DNA from: Streptomyces sp. Ru62
Lineage (GTDB): Bacteria; Actinomycetota; Actinomycetes; Streptomycetales; Streptomycetaceae
Length of the DNA stretch: 64,000 bases
Assembly: GCF_002920615.1 (NCBI RefSeq)
Contig: NZ_PQSU01000014.1
Coordinates: 181,523 to 245,522 of the forward strand
Direction: 5' to 3'
The notes beneath the pieces are model-generated. The model saw only the letters and a program-made list of their open reading frames with translations. It had not been told where the DNA came from and searched no databases. Position numbers and translations under genes: made by a program. The first letter of the stretch is position 1. The number at the start of each line of letters is the position of its first letter. Of this stretch, positions 50,998-59,808 are shown in pieces.

Positions 50998-52161
50998 ATG
51001 CACCCCTCCCTGCCCGGATTCCTCCCCGAACCCCTGCCCGGAGCACTCCCGGAACCCCTGCCCGAACCCTTCCGGAGCCGCACCCCCCGCCTGCGGACCG
51101 CCCGGCGCCCCGCCCACCTCGTCGGCGACACCCCGGTCCTGTGGGTGGACGAACCCTTCGCCCCGCCCGGCCGCGGCTTCCACGCCAAGCTGGAAGGCGC
51201 CAACCCGGGCGGCCTCAAGGACCGGCCCGCCCTGCACATGGTCCGGGAGGCCCGCCGGCGCGGAGACCTCGCGCCGGGCGCGCCGGTCATCGAGTCCTCC
51301 AGCGGCACCCTCGGCCTCGGCCTCGCCCTGGCCGGGCTGACCTACGGCCATCCGGTGACCGTCGTGACCGACCCCGGCATGGAACCGGCCATGGAGCGCC
51401 TGCTCACCGCGCGGGGCGCACGCGTTCTCCAGGTCGCCGCGCCGCACCCCGAGGGCGGCTGGCAGGAGGCGCGCCGCGCGTGCGTCGCCGAGCTGCTGGC
51501 CCGCACGCCGGGCGCCTACTGCCCGGACCAGTACCGCAACCCCGACAACGCCGCCGCCTACCGTCCCCTCGCGGCCGAGCTGATCGCCCAACTCGGCTGG
51601 GTGGACGTACTGGTGGCGGCGGTCGGCACGGGCGGACACTCCGCCGGCGTGTCCGCCGTACTGCGTGAGGTCTTCCCGCGGCTGACGCTCATCGGGGTGG
51701 ACTCGGTCGGTTCGGTGATCTTCGGCCAGCCGGCGGGGCCCCGTCTGATGCGCGGCCTCGGTTCCAGCATCCACCCGGACAACGTCGCCTACGCGGCCTT
51801 CGCCGAGGTCCACTGGGTGGCCCCGGCCGAGGCGGTCTGGGCCTGCCGCCAACTCGCCCGACGGTACTGCGCCTCCGGCGGCTGGAGCGTCGGAGCGGTG
51901 GCGCTGGTGGCTGGATGGGCGGCGCGGACGTACCCCGCCGGGACGAGGATCGCCGCGGTCTTCCCCGACGGCCCCCACCGCTACCTGCACACGGTCTACG
52001 ACGACGGCTGGTGCCGCGAACACGGCCTCCTCGGGCGGACACCGCCGCCGGAGCCCGACGACATCGCCGAGCCGGACGCGCGCGTGGTGACCCGGTGGAC
52101 ACGGTGCGGCCGGGTCCGCGACCCGCTCGGGCGCGACCTGACGAAGGCGGGTGCCCGGTGA
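50998..52161 (+). CDS. PLP-dependent cysteine-synthase-family enzyme
   Basis: This 387-residue protein is a fold-type II PLP enzyme. The lysine is K74 in GANPGGLKDRPALHM, the substrate loop is SSSGTLGLGLALAGL and the phosphate loop is VGTGGHSAGVSAVL. It differs from CysK/CysM (NPxxSxKDR, SSGNTG) and has an unusual Pro-rich repeat at its start (LPGFLPEPLPGALPEPLPEP). It also has a C-terminal extension, so it is more like specialised homologues such as SbnA or Cys-synthase-like enzymes of biosynthetic clusters. GAAGGAG lies 10 bp before the ATG. Its TGA overlaps the MFS GTG by 4 bp, suggesting that its product is exported. Confidence 0.85.
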   Translation: MHPSLPGFLPEPLPGALPEPLPEPFRSRTPRLRTARRPAHLVGDTPVLWVDEPFAPPGRGFHAKLEGANPGGLKDRPALHMVREARRRGDLAPGAPVIESSSGTLGLGLALAGLTYGHPVTVVTDPGMEPAMERLLTARGARVLQVAAPHPEGGWQEARRACVAELLARTPGAYCPDQYRNPDNAAAYRPLAAELIAQLGWVDVLVAAVGTGGHSAGVSAVLREVFPRLTLIGVDSVGSVIFGQPAGPRLMRGLGSSIHPDNVAYAAFAEVHWVAPAEAVWACRQLARRYCASGGWSVGAVALVAGWAARTYPAGTRIAAVFPDGPHRYLHTVYDDGWCREHGLLGRTPPPEPDDIAEPDARVVTRWTRCGRVRDPLGRDLTKAGAR

Positions 52162-53399
52162 AGCGGCTACGGCTCCCCACGGACTCCTTCGACCGGCCGG
52201 CCCGGCTGCTGATGGTGAACCAGTTCGCCATCAACCTGGGCTTCTACATGCTCATGCCCTACCTGGCCGACCACCTGGCCCATGGCCTCGGCCTCGCCGC
52301 CTGGGCGGTCGGCCTGGTGCTGGGGGTGCGCAACCTCTCCCAGCAGGGCATGTTCCTCGTCGGCGGCACCCTCGCCGACCGCTACGGCTGCAAGCCGATG
52401 ATCCTGACGGGATGCGCCCTGCGCGCGGTCGCCTTCGGGCTGCTGGCGGTGGCCGCCTCGCTCCCCGCCCTGGTGGCGGCCTCGGCGCTGACCGGCCTGG
52501 CGGGTGCGCTGTTCAACCCGGCCGTCCGCGCGTATCTCGCGGCGGACGCCGGCGAGGAGCGCAGGGTGGCGGCGTTCGCCGCGTTCAACGTCTTCTACCA
52601 GGCGGGCATCCTCGTCGGCCCGCTCGCCGGACTGGCCCTGCTGACCTGGAACTTCAGCGCGGTGTGCACGGTCGCGGCCACCCTCTTCGGCGCCCTCGCC
52701 CTGCTGCAGTCCCGCGCCCTGCCCGCCCGGCCCCCCGCCGGCCGCGGCACCGGACCCGCCTGGCGGGCGGTCGCCGCCGACTGGCGCACCGTCGCCGCCA
52801 ACCGCCCCTTTCTGCTCTTCGCGGCCGCCATGAGCGGCTCCTACGTCCTGGCCTTCCAGGTCTACCTCGCCCTCCCGCTGCACGCCCGCGCGCTCTTCGG
52901 TGAGCGGACCGGATGGGTCACCGGCGCGGTCTTCGCCGCGTCGGCGCTGGCCGCGCTGGCGGGCCAGCTCAAGCTGACGGCGTGGGCGCAACGCACCCTG
53001 TCCGGACCGCAGGTCGTCGTGTGGGGGCTCGTGGTCATGGGCGTGGCCTTCCTGCCACTGCTGCCCCGCTCCTACGGCGCTCCGGCCGGGCTCTGCGCCC
53101 TGACGGTGTGCGCGGTCCTGCTGGCCTGGGGCGGGGCGCTGCTCTACCCCTTCGAAATGGACACCGTGGTACGGCTCTCCGGCGACCGGCTCCTCGCGAC
53201 GTACTACGGCGCCTACAACACCGCCTCCGGCATCGCGATCTCAGTCGGCAACCTCGCCGTCGGCGCGCTGTTCGACACCGGGGTGCGATGGCTGCCGTGG
53301 GCGGCCCTGGCCGCGACCGGTCTGGGCTGCGCCGGCCTGGTCGCCCGGCTGCACCTGGGTGGACACCTGGGGGTACGGCCCGCGCCGGTGGCCGGATGA
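52158..53399 (+). CDS. MFS exporter coupled to the cysteine-synthase-like gene
   Basis: This 413-residue protein has about 12 membrane helices. It has the MFS motif A-like loop GGTLADRYGCKPMILTG after helix 2, and NQFAINLGFYMLMPYLADHL in helix 1, as in drug/metabolite exporters of the MdtH type. The GTG start overlaps the enzyme stop by 4 bp. Such tight coupling of an amino-acid-forming PLP enzyme to an exporter suggests that the pump expels that enzyme's product or a derivative of it. An aminotransferase/C-S lyase gene follows 75 bp downstream in the same orientation. Confidence 0.87.
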   Translation: MKRLRLPTDSFDRPARLLMVNQFAINLGFYMLMPYLADHLAHGLGLAAWAVGLVLGVRNLSQQGMFLVGGTLADRYGCKPMILTGCALRAVAFGLLAVAASLPALVAASALTGLAGALFNPAVRAYLAADAGEERRVAAFAAFNVFYQAGILVGPLAGLALLTWNFSAVCTVAATLFGALALLQSRALPARPPAGRGTGPAWRAVAADWRTVAANRPFLLFAAAMSGSYVLAFQVYLALPLHARALFGERTGWVTGAVFAASALAALAGQLKLTAWAQRTLSGPQVVVWGLVVMGVAFLPLLPRSYGAPAGLCALTVCAVLLAWGGALLYPFEMDTVVRLSGDRLLATYYGAYNTASGIAISVGNLAVGALFDTGVRWLPWAALAATGLGCAGLVARLHLGGHLGVRPAPVAG

Positions 53400-53474
53400 C
53401 GTGTCGCCGGACACAGGGGTGCCTCCACGTGCTGTCGGCGGCAGGATGGACGGATGGCAGCAGAGAGGCACCCC

Positions 53475-54620
53475 ATGTTCGACGACCTGGACGTCCGCGC
53501 GCTGTCCCGGCGGCCCGGAGCCAAGTGGAGCCGCGTCGAGCCGGACGTCCTCCCGGCGTGGATCGCGGAGATGGACTTCCCGCCGGCCCCCGCCGTGCGT
53601 GAGGCCCTCGCGCGGTGCGTGGACGACGACCTCGGCTACCCCTCCTGGGACGGCCGGTCCGTCCAGAACCCCCTAAGGGCCGCCTTCGCCGAGCGGATGG
53701 GTGAACGTCACGGCTGGGTGCTCGACCCCACCCACGTCAGGGAGTTCACCGACATCAACCAGGGCCTGCAGGCCGTACTGAACGTCGCCACGCGGCCCGG
53801 CGACGGCGTCGTGGTGCACACGCCGACCTATCCGCCGTTCCTGGAGACGATCGCGGGCATGGGGCGGCGCCTCCACCCGCTGCCGTACACGCCGGACGGC
53901 GAGAGCTGGACGTTCGACGCCGACCGGCTCGACCGGGAACTGCGGGAACGGCCCGCCCGGGTGCTGCTGGTGGTCAACCCGCACAACCCGACAGGACGCG
54001 TGCTGCGCCGCGAGGAACTGGAGACACTGGCACACCTCGCGCTCCGTCACGGTCTGCTGGTCGTCGCGGACGAGATCCACTCCGACCTCGTCCACGCCCC
54101 GCACCGGCACCTCCCGTTCGCCGCCCTCTCGGCCGAGGTGGCAGCGCGCACGGTGACCCTGACGTCGGCCACGAAGGCGTTCAACGTGCCGGGACTGCGC
54201 TGCGCCGTAGCCCACGTCGGCGCGGCCGAGGTCCGCGAGGCGCTGGCCCACCCCACCCATGTGTACGGCGAACCCAACACCTTCGGTGTCGCGGCCACCC
54301 TGGCCGCCTGGCGGGACGGGGACGCCTGGCTGGCGGAGCTGCTGCCGGTCCTCGCGCGCAACGCCCGGTCGGTGCGCGAGGAACTTCCCCCCGGCGTGCA
54401 CTACCGGGTCCCGGAGGCGACGTTCCTCGCCTGGCTCGACTGCCGCGGTCTGGAGCTGGACACCGATCCGCAGACCTTCTTCCTGAAGAAGGCGCGCGTC
54501 CTGCTCAACGACGGCCGCACGTTCGGGGCGGAGGGCGAGGGCTTCGTACGGCTCAACTTCGGGACGTCGCAGAGCATCCTGCGGGAGATCCTGCACCGGC
54601 TCCGGAACGCCCTCGCCTGA
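53475..54620 (+). CDS. MalY/PatB-type PLP-dependent aminotransferase/cystathionine beta-lyase
   Basis: This 381-residue fold-type I enzyme has PAWIAEMDFPPAPAV (typical PatB/MalY start), NPHNPTGRVLRREEL, VADEIHSDLVH (PLP-binding Asp) and SATKAFNVPGLRCAV with the PLP lysine K234. PatB/MalY enzymes split C-S bonds of cysteine conjugates or act as aminotransferases. ATG at 53475 with AGAGAGG 7 bp upstream; an alternative ATG lies at 53454. It follows the cysteine-synthase-like/MFS pair and may act on a sulfur amino acid made or imported there (inference). Confidence 0.88.
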   Translation: MFDDLDVRALSRRPGAKWSRVEPDVLPAWIAEMDFPPAPAVREALARCVDDDLGYPSWDGRSVQNPLRAAFAERMGERHGWVLDPTHVREFTDINQGLQAVLNVATRPGDGVVVHTPTYPPFLETIAGMGRRLHPLPYTPDGESWTFDADRLDRELRERPARVLLVVNPHNPTGRVLRREELETLAHLALRHGLLVVADEIHSDLVHAPHRHLPFAALSAEVAARTVTLTSATKAFNVPGLRCAVAHVGAAEVREALAHPTHVYGEPNTFGVAATLAAWRDGDAWLAELLPVLARNARSVREELPPGVHYRVPEATFLAWLDCRGLELDTDPQTFFLKKARVLLNDGRTFGAEGEGFVRLNFGTSQSILREILHRLRNALA

Positions 54621-54711
54621 GGCGGCCGGGTTTCCGCCGGCCGGGCAGCCGTCGGCCGCGGCAGCTCAGGGCGAGGGCGTGCCCGCCCGCCGCCCGGCTG
54701 GAGGGCCTGCC

Positions 54712-55482
54712 GTGGTGAACGACCCCTCGCCCGCGCGGCCCGCGCCGCCGCACCCGCTGCCCGGAGCCGTCGGCCTGTCCCACCTCAGCCCCTACCCCTG
54801 GGAGTCCGCCGACGGCGTGTGCGGCGGCAGCCCGCACCTGCACCTGGTGTGCACCGAGGCGTACGTCGTCACCGCCGGCCGGGGCGCGGTGCAGACCCTC
54901 AGCCCCAAAGGTCACCGGGACATCCCGCTGCGGCCGGGCTCGGTCGCCTGGTTCACGCCGGGCACCGTGCACCGCATGGTGGAGGGTGCCGGCCTGCGCG
55001 TCACCGTGCTGATGCAGAACAGCGGTCTGCCCGAGGCCGGGGACGCCGTCTTCACCTTCCCGCCCGCACTCCTCGCCGACCCCGACCGGTACGCCGCGGC
55101 GGCCACGCTGCCGCCGGGCACCGGCGCGCAGACGGAGGCGGCGGCCCGGCGCCGCAGGGACCTCGCCGTCGAGGGCTACCTCCTGCTGCGCCGGGCCCTC
55201 GTCGCCGGGGACGACGGCCCCTACCGGGACTTCCAGCGCGCCGCCGCCCGCCTGGTCCGCGCCAAGGTACCCGTCTGGCGCGCACTGTGGCGCGCGGGCG
55301 CCCTGGCCACCGCCGAACGCACCGGCGCCCACCTCGACGCCCTGGAGTCCGGGGACACCGCCCATCTCGGGGAGGCCACCGCGTACGAGACCGGACCCGC
55401 CCGGCTCGCGGCCTTCGGGATGTGCGGCCGCCGCGACGAGTACGCGCTGCCGGGGACGACACCGCCGTACGACACCGACTGA
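54712..55482 (+). CDS. Cupin-domain protein
   Basis: This 256-residue protein has an N-terminal cupin barrel. HLHLVCTEAYVVTAGRGAVQ gives the first metal-binding motif and LRPGSVAWFTPGTVHRMVEG the second, with the His ligands intact. A helical C-terminal half follows (about 140-256) with Arg/Ala-rich repeats and no DNA-binding motif that I can identify. Start GTG at 54712 after GGAGGG; the second GTG three bases on is possible. It follows the PatB-like gene by 91 bp and converges on the GH5 gene. Function unknown; a small-molecule sensor or isomerase is possible. Confidence 0.75.
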   Translation: MVNDPSPARPAPPHPLPGAVGLSHLSPYPWESADGVCGGSPHLHLVCTEAYVVTAGRGAVQTLSPKGHRDIPLRPGSVAWFTPGTVHRMVEGAGLRVTVLMQNSGLPEAGDAVFTFPPALLADPDRYAAAATLPPGTGAQTEAAARRRRDLAVEGYLLLRRALVAGDDGPYRDFQRAAARLVRAKVPVWRALWRAGALATAERTGAHLDALESGDTAHLGEATAYETGPARLAAFGMCGRRDEYALPGTTPPYDTD

Positions 55483-55572
55483 CCGACCGGTTCCGACGCA
55501 CCCGATCCGTCGGCGAGGTGCCGCCCGGGGCTGCGGCACGACGGCCACCGGTGCACAGCAGGCTCGTCGCGG

Positions 55573-57504
55573 TCAGGGCAACGTCCGGCACAGCAGGGCC
55601 GCGGGGCCGGGGCGGCTGCCCACGCGGGTGGTGAAGGCGATCCCGGCGGCGTACTCGGTCGTCGCGCACTGGCCCTTGAAGGCGCCGTACGCGAAGTCCC
55701 CGCCGGCGCCGCCGGCGGGACGGTTGTCGGACCGGTCGAACCACACCGTGCGCCCGGCGCCCGCCGGCGCGGTCCGTGCCGGGACGCACAGCGCCGCCGA
55801 CACGCGCTCTCCCCGCAGGCTGTAGCCGATGAGGAACTCCCCGGCGGGACACTGGTACTTGGTGTACCCGGACGCCCAGTCCCCGCCGGCCGGTACGTGC
55901 CGCTCGTCGGTGACGACCGTCTGGCGGGCGTCGGCGGCGCGCAGGTCTCCCGCCCCGGCGTCGGCGCACAGACCACGCCCGCCGGTGTGGCTCAGTCCGG
56001 CCAGTCCCGTACCGTCGGGGCAGGCCGCCTTGTACGCTCCCGGATCCCAGTCTCCCGTGGCGCGCACCCGCGGCGACATCACCGCGTCTCCGTGATCGGT
56101 GCTCAGCATGCGCCAGAGCGGGACGGACGCCACGGGGCCGGTCGTGCCCGGCGAGGACATCAGACGCTGCCATGCGGTGGCGCGCCAGTCTCCGGGGTCG
56201 AGGATGCCGGAGCGGTGCCCCGCGGCGTCGTAGCGCAGCAGTGCCCAGTCGTCGTGGCCCTCGAAGCCGACCAGCGGCCAGAACGCGAAGTCGGCGTCAT
56301 GGTCCGCGAAGTAGTCGGTGACATGGCCGAACCAGGTGCGGGCCGCCGCGTTCGTCTCGTTCGACCCGATGCCGAACTCGCTCACCCAGACGGGCGCGGT
56401 GTAGTGCCGTCCGGTCTCCTCCACGAAGAACGCCTCGTCGTCCAGGGCCGCGGCCAACTCGGCGCGGGACAGGTCCTGGTAGCGGGCGTCGTGGGTCTCG
56501 CCGAGGCCCGTGGCCCCGCTGTGGCGGGGGCCCGTGTAGCCGTAGAAGTGGGCGGAGTAGACCAGTTTGCGGGCGTCCAGAAGGGTGTGCGAGAGGGTGC
56601 GCGCGGGGGTGAGGACCGGCCGGCCGTGGGGGAGTCCGTCCACCGGTACGCCGGTCCAGTTGATGCCCTCGATCACGATGAGGAGACGCGGATTCGCCTC
56701 GGTGAGGATGCGGTCGGCGGCCAGCTGGGCCGCGCCGTACCAGTCGTGGTCGTCCCCCAGCCCCCAGTTGGGGTCGTCCAGCACGTCACGCCGCACCTCG
56801 TTGTACAGATCGGCGCCGACCACGCGCGGCACGGAGGCGTAGCGACGGGCCATGAACACCCAGTCGTCCGCCCATCGCTCGGTGGACTGCCCGCTGTTCC
56901 ACCGCTCGTTGCCGTCGATGCCGCAGCACCACCGGGAGGTGTTGGTGTGGTTGTTGAGCACGACGGCGAAACCGCTGTTGCTGAGCGCCTCCACCACGGC
57001 GTCGTAGATCTCCAGCGGTGTCCTGCCGCGCAGTTCGGGGTTGGCCGCGACCGCGCCGTCGGGCACGGGCGCGGTGCTGTGGATCATCTCGTTGGAGAAC
57101 GGCAGCCGGATGGTGTTGATCCCCGACTGATGGAAGTCCGCCATCAGTCGGGGCAGCGGTACGCGGTCGAGGCCGAGCGGAATGCCGTGCGAGTCCTGCC
57201 CGGCGTGGTGGCCGGCCGGGTCCGCGGCGCTGCCGCTGCCGGTCCAGGAGCCCTGGGCGCCGTCCCAGTTGGCGCCTTTGAGCCGGAAGCGGTCGCCGTG
57301 CGCGTCGACGATGTACCGGCCCCGGGTCGACAACGGCGCGGACCAGGCGGCCTGGTCCGGCTCGTCGACGCCGACCCGGGCGGGCGCGGTGCGCGGCGGC
57401 ACGGCGGCGGAGGCCGAGGCGGTGGCGGTGGCGCCGGTGGTGGCTGTGAGGAGGAGTCCCACGGCGGTGACGGCGAGCCGCAGCGCGGCTGGTGGCGTCG
57501 GCAT
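55573..57504 (-). CDS. Secreted glycoside hydrolase family 5 enzyme with C-terminal Cys-containing repeats
   Basis: This 643-residue protein has a Sec signal peptide (about 1-33). The GH5 (beta/alpha)8 barrel spans about 60-440: FRLKGANWDGAQGSW, ADFHQSGINTIRLPFSNEM, acid/base E236 in DLYNEVRRDV and nucleophile E376 in WVSEFGIGSNE. These enzymes cut beta-glucans or mannans outside the cell. The last 195 or so residues hold three related modules, each with a WDPGAYK/WASGYTK-like start and paired cysteines (YKAACPDG, TKYQCPAG, FKGQCATT). They may bind carbohydrate or the cell surface. Substrate not determined. First of four polysaccharide-acting genes on this strand. Confidence 0.87.
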   Translation of the reverse strand: MPTPPAALRLAVTAVGLLLTATTGATATASASAAVPPRTAPARVGVDEPDQAAWSAPLSTRGRYIVDAHGDRFRLKGANWDGAQGSWTGSGSAADPAGHHAGQDSHGIPLGLDRVPLPRLMADFHQSGINTIRLPFSNEMIHSTAPVPDGAVAANPELRGRTPLEIYDAVVEALSNSGFAVVLNNHTNTSRWCCGIDGNERWNSGQSTERWADDWVFMARRYASVPRVVGADLYNEVRRDVLDDPNWGLGDDHDWYGAAQLAADRILTEANPRLLIVIEGINWTGVPVDGLPHGRPVLTPARTLSHTLLDARKLVYSAHFYGYTGPRHSGATGLGETHDARYQDLSRAELAAALDDEAFFVEETGRHYTAPVWVSEFGIGSNETNAAARTWFGHVTDYFADHDADFAFWPLVGFEGHDDWALLRYDAAGHRSGILDPGDWRATAWQRLMSSPGTTGPVASVPLWRMLSTDHGDAVMSPRVRATGDWDPGAYKAACPDGTGLAGLSHTGGRGLCADAGAGDLRAADARQTVVTDERHVPAGGDWASGYTKYQCPAGEFLIGYSLRGERVSAALCVPARTAPAGAGRTVWFDRSDNRPAGGAGGDFAYGAFKGQCATTEYAAGIAFTTRVGSRPGPAALLCRTLP

Positions 57505-57638
57505 GAGGGCAGCCCTTGGGGGTCGGAGGGGGGAGCCGGGCGGTGACCGGTCGACGGCACCGCCCGGCTGCGGTGCCCACCACCGTGCCGGGAAGGACCG
57601 CCAAGGTCCATACCTACGACGGCCGGCCCGCGGCGGCC

Positions 57639-59558
57639 TCAGCGGTGACAGGTGGTGACCCCCGGGTGCCAGCGGCAGGCGATCCCGGCGAAACCGCCGC
57701 CCGCGACGACATCGACGCCGAGCGCGTCGCCGCCGCGCACCACCTGCCGGTCCTGGACCAGCCCGTCGGCGCCGTCCCGGATCGTCTCGACCAGCCACCG
57801 TCCGGCCCCGAGGGTCAGCGGCACCTCGGCCCTGCGTGCGGGACCGGCGTACACCCCGCCGAGGAACCAGCGGTCGCCGCCGCGCCGGGCGAGGACCGCC
57901 TCCTGCCCGGGTGCGCCCGCGAGCAGCCGTGTGTCGTCCCAGGCGGCGGGCAGTTGTGCGAGGAAGTCCCGGGCGAGCGGCCGGGCGTCGTACGACTCCG
58001 GGCTGCCCGCGAGCATCTGCAGCCCCGACTCGTAGGCGACGGCGAGGCCGGCCTCGGCCGCGTCGGAGTTCGGGCGCTGGCCGACACGCTGGAAGCCGCC
58101 GGGCGTGAAGTCCATGGAGCCGAGGACGTTGCGGGTGAACGGCAGGGTGGTCAGGTGGACGGACGTGTTGGTGCGCTTCTCCTCACCGCCGACCCCCTCC
58201 ATGGTCATGACCTGCGGCCAGGTGCGCTGGATGCCCTTCGGGATCGTCGAACCGTGGAAGTCGACCATGAGGTGGTGTTCGGCCGTCCCCTTGAGGATGG
58301 CGTCGTACCACTGGAGCATGGACTGCGACTCCGAGTTCATGAAGTCGATCTTGACGCCCTTGACGCCCCACCGTTCCAGCGTGGGCAGCCACTGGGCGCG
58401 TTCCTCGGGCGTGTCCAGGTCGCGCTGGTGGATCCAGACGACGATCCCGACGCCCTTGGCCCGCGCGTACTCGGTGAGCTGCGGCAGCCAACTGTTCGTC
58501 TGCCAGTCGGGGTCTGTGGTGTCCCACGCGTCGCTCTTGAAGTACCAGCCCGCGTCGACGGCCTCGTACGGCCAGTGCCGTGCGGCGGCGTAGTCGACGT
58601 ACGCCTTCTGCGCCGTGAGGCTCTGGCCGGCCGCGCGGCCTCCGGCGAGCCAGGTCCACAGCACGGTGCCGGGCCGGATCCACGAGGGGTCGGCGACCCG
58701 GGAGGCTGGGGCGAGGTCGTCGGTGAACGTGGACCGCGTGACGGTGGCCAGGCTGCCGGTGACCATCGCCCGCCACGGCGTGGCGAGCGGGCCCCCGGTG
58801 CTGTGGATCCGCTCGTCGGCGAGCGCGACCCGGTACGTGCCGCTGCCCTGGTCGTGCGCGAGCCGGGCACCGGAGTAGGCACCGGTCAGGCCCGACTCGG
58901 CGAGCAGTGTGTAGCCGCCGTCGGTCGCGAACAGCGCCTGGTCCGAGTACGAGCCGGTGGGGGCGGTCCCGGCGGAGTACTCGGCGAACTGGCCCTCGTT
59001 GTCGACCCGGTAGGGGCTGAGCCACGCGCGCGCGTCCGTCGGCAGGGTGAACGCGGAGGTCTCGCCCAGCACGTCGCCGTGTCCCCCGGGCAGTACGTAC
59101 CGGTAGGCGACACCGTCGGCCGCGGCACGGACGACCAGGTCGAACCGGGCGCCCGCGGCGGTGCCGAACGACAGCCGCGTCTCGTTCATCAGGGACCGCC
59201 GGTCGAGCCGTTTGCCGGACTTCGTCCGGTACCGCTCGTCGACCAGCCGGTCCGTGCGGTGCAGGAACCGCAGGCCCTGCGAGAGATCGGCCCGCTCGGT
59301 GCGGATGCCGACGGGGGACGGCTCGATGACCGTCCGCCCGCCGCGGGACACCGACAGGTCCAGGGTGCCGGTGGTGTCGTCCAGGGACACGCGGGCGCGC
59401 GGTGCCTGTGCCGCCGCGCCGGGTCCGGGCGCGGACACGGTCCAGACGTGTGCCCCGGAGCCGGTGTCCTGGCCGGCCCGTGCGGGCCCGCCGCTGAGAA
59501 GCGAGGCCGCCAGCCCGGCGCACAGCGCGGCGACCGCGGTCCTGATCGGAACCGCCAT
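57639..59558 (-). CDS. Secreted glycoside hydrolase family 97 alpha-glycosidase
   Basis: This 639-residue protein has a signal peptide (about 1-28). An N-terminal beta-sandwich includes IEPSPVGIRTERADLSQGL. The GH97 catalytic barrel includes YEAVDAGWYFKSDAWD, GVGIVVWIHQRDLDTPEE, WGVKGVKIDFMNSESQSML and HLMVDFHGSTIPKGIQRTWP, then VMTMEGVGGEE. A C-terminal beta domain (about 545-639) follows. The conserved Asp in KIDFM and the Glu in MEGVGGEE fit either the retaining or inverting GH97 mechanism. It would release alpha-galactose or alpha-glucose from oligosaccharides. It lies downstream of the GH95-like gene, 250 bp away. Confidence 0.9.
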   Translation of the reverse strand: MAVPIRTAVAALCAGLAASLLSGGPARAGQDTGSGAHVWTVSAPGPGAAAQAPRARVSLDDTTGTLDLSVSRGGRTVIEPSPVGIRTERADLSQGLRFLHRTDRLVDERYRTKSGKRLDRRSLMNETRLSFGTAAGARFDLVVRAAADGVAYRYVLPGGHGDVLGETSAFTLPTDARAWLSPYRVDNEGQFAEYSAGTAPTGSYSDQALFATDGGYTLLAESGLTGAYSGARLAHDQGSGTYRVALADERIHSTGGPLATPWRAMVTGSLATVTRSTFTDDLAPASRVADPSWIRPGTVLWTWLAGGRAAGQSLTAQKAYVDYAAARHWPYEAVDAGWYFKSDAWDTTDPDWQTNSWLPQLTEYARAKGVGIVVWIHQRDLDTPEERAQWLPTLERWGVKGVKIDFMNSESQSMLQWYDAILKGTAEHHLMVDFHGSTIPKGIQRTWPQVMTMEGVGGEEKRTNTSVHLTTLPFTRNVLGSMDFTPGGFQRVGQRPNSDAAEAGLAVAYESGLQMLAGSPESYDARPLARDFLAQLPAAWDDTRLLAGAPGQEAVLARRGGDRWFLGGVYAGPARRAEVPLTLGAGRWLVETIRDGADGLVQDRQVVRGGDALGVDVVAGGGFAGIACRWHPGVTTCHR

Positions 59559-59616
59559 GAGAACCCTCCCGGGTGAAGGAGTCGGGGTGGGAGACGGGTA
59601 CGGACAGCCGCGCGGT

Positions 59617-59638
59617 GCCCCGCGGGGAGGAGCGGGGC
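59617..59638. other. Hairpin between GH95-like and GH97 genes
   Basis: GCCCCGC and GCGGGGC form a 7-bp stem with an 8-nt loop, 59 bp upstream of the GH97 start and 171 bp beyond the GH95-like stop. It may act as a weak intercistronic terminator or an mRNA-stability element. Confidence 0.3.
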
Positions 59639-59808
59639 GTGGGGACGGTCGTGCGCGGCGTCCGGTGGGCCGGATCGGCGGTGGGCGGCGATCGCGCGGT
59701 GTCCTTCGAGGCGGACGCGGGGCGGGCGCGCGATACCCGACGGGCCGAACCGGTCATGGGGGGCGGCCGCACGGCCCGTGTGGGCCGGGCCGCGATCGGG
59801 GTCGGCCG

